Source: UBA1858 sp963976865 (lineage in GTDB: Bacteria; Pseudomonadota; Gammaproteobacteria; UBA4575). From it: 64,000 bases of DNA. Shown in pieces: positions 61,179 to 64,000 of the stretch (its first letter is position 1; the number at the start of each line of letters is the position of its first letter). A program made the translations under genes and the position numbers. The notes beneath the pieces were generated by a model. It had not been told where the DNA came from. It searched no databases and was given only the letters and a program-made list of their open reading frames with translations. The stretch is taken from positions 496,001-560,000 of the forward strand of contig CAXBLY010000001.1 in NCBI GenBank assembly GCA_963976865.1, read 5' to 3'.

Positions 61179-62249
61179 ATGAAATTTCATAAATTACAAT
61201 CAGGTCTAACAGTGATTGAACTGATGGTTGCTTTGTTACTGAGTCTGCTACTGGTCGGTGGTGTGCTACAGATATATCTGGGAACTAAAACAACTTACAC
61301 CGTGACGGAAGGGTTATCGCGGTTACAGGAAAATACAAGATTTACCACCGATATGATTGCGCGGGACATCAGAATGGCCGGTTATATTCCATGTAGTCAG
61401 CCACAGGCAGCACTTAATGTTGTCGACTCCGATGCATGGTGGGCTTCCCTGTTCACAAATTCGATTAGAGGTTTTGAGAATGGCGCGAACCCTTTTCCTG
61501 ATGATAGTGTCAATGAAGTATTGTCAGGGTCAGATTCAATCCTGATTTTGCGTGGAGGAAATAGAGTCGCCGCAGTCAATTATTATGATGCGGCGAATAA
61601 CCAGTTCATTATGCAGCGTGACCTGGGAGGAACAGACTGGGTACAAAATGGCAGTTTGATGATCGCCTGTGATTCGCGTGAAGCCAGGCTGTTTCAGGCA
61701 GGGACAGTCCAGGCGGGGAATCCTACTGTCATCAGTGTGGACGATGGGTCATCAAGTGCAAGTCCAGGCAATACGACAACCAATTTAAATGCCTCATTTA
61801 GCCACGATTCGCAGCTAGCTAATTATCACGCGGTTGCTTATTACATTGCAGGCTCAACTTCTGGTGACGGTAATTCACTATATCGCCGTTTTCTGAATGT
61901 GAATAACACGCTGCAGAATGCACCCCTTAAACAGGAACTTGTAGAGGGGGTAGAAACAATGCAGCTTTTATACGGTCTTGATGTTGATAATGATGGCATG
62001 GCCGACAGGTATCTGCAGGCAGACAGTGCTGATATTGCTGGAAACTGGCAGGATGTAGTGACTGTGAGAGTCAACCTGCTGTTTGCCAGTGAAGACGGTC
62101 TTCGTGATGCCGGTGATTATGATGAAAAAACGTATGTGGTTGGCAATACAAATATTGCAGTCGAAGGAACGCCTGGTGGTCCTACCCATGCGCGGGATAA
62201 ACGAAAACGTTATGTATCGTCAATGACAGTCAGTATTCGAAATATCTAA
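61179..62249 (+). CDS. pilW: Type IV minor pilin PilW
   Basis: From ATG 61179 a 356-residue prepilin. The cleavage site is KLQSGLTVIELMVALLLS: Gly9 then Leu at +1 (Phe is usual) and Glu at +5. The long globular part with ENTRFTTDMIARDIRMAGYIPC (seen in parts) is typical of PilW. An upstream frame start at 61119 would add 20 residues unlike a prepilin leader. It ends in TAATG, sharing one base with pilX. Confidence 0.92.
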   Translation: MKFHKLQSGLTVIELMVALLLSLLLVGGVLQIYLGTKTTYTVTEGLSRLQENTRFTTDMIARDIRMAGYIPCSQPQAALNVVDSDAWWASLFTNSIRGFENGANPFPDDSVNEVLSGSDSILILRGGNRVAAVNYYDAANNQFIMQRDLGGTDWVQNGSLMIACDSREARLFQAGTVQAGNPTVISVDDGSSSASPGNTTTNLNASFSHDSQLANYHAVAYYIAGSTSGDGNSLYRRFLNVNNTLQNAPLKQELVEGVETMQLLYGLDVDNDGMADRYLQADSADIAGNWQDVVTVRVNLLFASEDGLRDAGDYDEKTYVVGNTNIAVEGTPGGPTHARDKRKRYVSSMTVSIRNI

Positions 62250-62800
62250 TGGAAAGAAACATTCATATCATTAAACAAAAAGGTGTGGTGTTGATCATAG
62301 GTTTAATTATGCTGACCGTGATGACCTTGCTTGCCGTTTCCAGTATGCAGTCATCGGGTTTGCAGGCGCTAATGTCAAATAACACAAAAGATAAAATGAC
62401 CGCATTTGAAGCGGCTGAGTCAGCCATCAGGGCCGCGGAAGCCTATCTGGATGCGCAGGGTGTACTGAATATTGGTGCTTTTGATGATGATGAATCAGAT
62501 GGTTTGCTGGCTAATTTATACGATGAGGCCTGGAATGAAGCATCAATTGACTGGACAGGCAGCAATAGCGATGCAGTCGAGGTTGATGTAATGGGAGGCG
62601 TTGCGACACCGCCGCGCTATGTTATTCAACATATTGGTCCGGTAGTTCCTGATCTGAATCGACAGCTAAATGTGGATAATTCATACGGCGCAGGTAATAC
62701 AGAATCTGTGGTTGAAATGTTTAAAATTACCGCACGCGGGACAGGTGGATCCGACAATACTGTGGTTGTACTTGAATCTATGTATGGGGTCTCCAATTAA
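62249..62800 (+). CDS. pilX: Type IV minor pilin PilX
   Basis: A 183-residue protein with a prepilin-like leader KQKGVVLIIGLIMLTVM. The position +5 after Gly12 is Ile rather than Glu, as is common for PilX. The block FEAAESAIRAAEAYLDAQG is typical of the family. It starts inside the pilW stop (TAATG) and is followed by pilY1. It is thought to join PilV, PilW and PilY1 in a tip or priming complex. Confidence 0.92.
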   Translation: MERNIHIIKQKGVVLIIGLIMLTVMTLLAVSSMQSSGLQALMSNNTKDKMTAFEAAESAIRAAEAYLDAQGVLNIGAFDDDESDGLLANLYDEAWNEASIDWTGSNSDAVEVDVMGGVATPPRYVIQHIGPVVPDLNRQLNVDNSYGAGNTESVVEMFKITARGTGGSDNTVVVLESMYGVSN

Positions 62801-62819
62801 CATAATCAAAAAAATAACG

Positions 62820-64000
62820 ATGCTGTCGGAAAGTTCAAAATGGCATGCAGGTCTTAATGCTGCGTTAGTGTCTATGGCAGTGACATCACTCTCTTATGCA
62901 GCGCCGTTGGATATCTCCAGAACCCCACTGGAGTTAACCCCCACTGTTTCTGCAAATGTCATGATTCTAATGGATGACACTGGCAGCATGGATTTTGAAG
63001 TAATGACAGCCGACGCGCTGAGTTCAGGACTGTTTTTTGGCCCAGACCCGGACGGAACTAACTTTGGTTCATCTGACATGACGTTACAGATCAAACAGAG
63101 GGCAGGGTGTGAATTAAAAGCCGCCGCGTTTGGTGGCTATGCCTATGGAATGGCTGCTGAAACAAATCAGTATCAGGATTCAAATAATTGTTATGTAGCC
63201 GATACAGATGCCTGGCGCTTTCGCTGTGCATCCTTTAACAAGCTCTATTATGATCCTGGTGTCATGTACAACCCCTGGGCTGGTTTTAGAAGTGATGGTT
63301 CAGTTTTTAGTGATGCACCTGTAACAGCGGCACCACTTGATCCTTATTTGGCAAACTCGGCCACAATAGACTTCACCCAGGCTCCGACGGCTGACACTGG
63401 AATTAACGAGTTTAAATACTACACTTGTAGCCGAGATGAGAATGGTAATTTCAGAATGGACTCGGAAGTAGTCGTAAATAGTGCATCACCTGAATTACAG
63501 AATTTCGCCAACTGGTTTTCATATCACCGCAGTCGGCACCTTCGTGTTAAAGCGATATTAGGTGAATATATATTTAATGAGAACAATGCACGCGTAGGCC
63601 TGGTTCATGTTAACAGTGCCAGTAACCTGGAAGCGGAAGAACTCAATGTTAATGCAGTAGAAGGTGCTAAAAGTGACTTGTTAACAGCACTTTATTCTTC
63701 AAGTCCACAAGCAACGGCGTCTATTGCTGGTGAAGAATCCCCAATAGCAGATCGATATCAGCAAACCAGACATTATTTGGCCTGTGAAAACAGTAATGTT
63801 TTCCCGGGGAATCCTGATTGCCCGGTAGAGTCCGTGCCGTTAGCTGCAAGGACATGCCAGGCAAATCATATTATTTTGGCCAGCGATGGATTCTATGACC
63901 GAATCAATCTGCCAAACCCTGATGACATGGATAGTGATAATTCATCAGAATTTGACGGTCCACCATTTGCAGATAACATTGATGATACTTTCGCGGATCT
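62820..64000 (+). CDS. pilY1: Type IV pilus tip-associated protein PilY1, N-terminal part
   Basis: An open frame to the right edge (393 codons visible). After a signal sequence (ending SLSYA) comes a von Willebrand A-like region with a MIDAS-type DDTGSMD in MILMDDTGSMDFE. PilY1 blocks follow: YYDPGVMYNPWAGF, FANWFSYHRSRHLRVKA and HIILASDGFYD. PilY1 acts at the pilus tip in surface adhesion and sensing. ATG 62820 is used; an in-frame ATG at 62784, overlapping pilX, is an alternative. The C-terminal beta-propeller lies beyond the window. Confidence 0.9.
   Translation, partial: MLSESSKWHAGLNAALVSMAVTSLSYAAPLDISRTPLELTPTVSANVMILMDDTGSMDFEVMTADALSSGLFFGPDPDGTNFGSSDMTLQIKQRAGCELKAAAFGGYAYGMAAETNQYQDSNNCYVADTDAWRFRCASFNKLYYDPGVMYNPWAGFRSDGSVFSDAPVTAAPLDPYLANSATIDFTQAPTADTGINEFKYYTCSRDENGNFRMDSEVVVNSASPELQNFANWFSYHRSRHLRVKAILGEYIFNENNARVGLVHVNSASNLEAEELNVNAVEGAKSDLLTALYSSSPQATASIAGEESPIADRYQQTRHYLACENSNVFPGNPDCPVESVPLAARTCQANHIILASDGFYDRINLPNPDDMDSDNSSEFDGPPFADNIDDTFAD

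Noticed and set aside
1..64000. tRNA or rRNA genes, CRISPR arrays, insertion sequences, prophage
   Set aside because: I saw no cloverleaf with a conserved T-loop, no regularly spaced repeats, and no transposase, integrase or phage protein in any frame; a tRNA or covariance scan was not possible here.

Overview
The window is a gammaproteobacterial chromosome segment around the replication origin. The order rpmH-rnpA-yidD-yidC-mnmE-mnmG-rsmG-parA-parB-atpI-atpBEFHAGDC-glmU-glmS, with dnaA-dnaN-recF running the other way, is the classic gammaproteobacterial arrangement. Further support comes from a GlnA/NtrB/NtrC set, a yibN-grxC-secB-gpsA cluster, AceE/AceF of the enterobacterial type, and fimT-pilV-pilW-pilX-pilY1. 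By eye the DNA is moderately AT-rich. I cannot name a genus. No tRNA, rRNA, CRISPR array, transposase or phage gene was seen.

Layout. 1-3210 (minus strand): recF (cut by the window edge, with a near-perfect parS site inside it), dnaN and dnaA, with an AT-rich gap holding DnaA boxes between dnaN and dnaA. 3383-11432: ribosome/RNase P, membrane insertase, tRNA modification and chromosome partition genes. 11493-18613: the F1Fo ATP synthase operon with its own promoter and a strong terminator. 18697-21923: glmU and glmS, which make UDP-GlcNAc. 22004-23440: a lone Wzx-type flippase. 23612-27548: the E1 and E2 subunits of pyruvate dehydrogenase.

27549-29146 is a patch of three small unrecognised genes in AT-rich DNA with Fur-like palindromes. 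It is followed by a cysteine-free Fur-family regulator, thiO and a marR gene. 31771-37491 is a four-gene exopolysaccharide block. Its first glycosyltransferase and its amidotransferase look like the families that accompany exosortase A (XrtA/PEP-CTERM) systems, although no exosortase is in the window. The block separates thiO from thiS-thiG. trmB, a SulP transporter with a cysteine-rich tail, a Tas-like aldo/keto reductase, plsC, gmhB and glyS/glyQ follow.

The 870-bp gap between glyQ and glnA holds a cluster of about six short hairpins that share a TCC-type centre. Closer to glnA there are three NtrC-like sites in phase and a sigma-54 promoter. The nitrogen cassette glnA-(DUF4124 protein)-ntrB-ntrC follows, then a class 1B-like dihydroorotate dehydrogenase and trmL, which share start-codon bases. 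gpsA, secB, grxC, a membrane rhodanese and an ArsR regulator (minus strand) come next. The ArsR protein has two cysteines spaced as in the persulfide sensors BigR and SqrR. envC, ctpA and a YibQ-like deacetylase follow, and the window ends in a type IV pilus minor-pilin operon that runs into pilY1.

Most of the window is ordinary core genome. The parts that most merit a second look are the glyQ-glnA hairpin cluster, the predicted persulfide-sensing regulator with its rhodanese, the XrtA-type EPS fragment, the small-gene patch after aceF, and the parS site inside recF.
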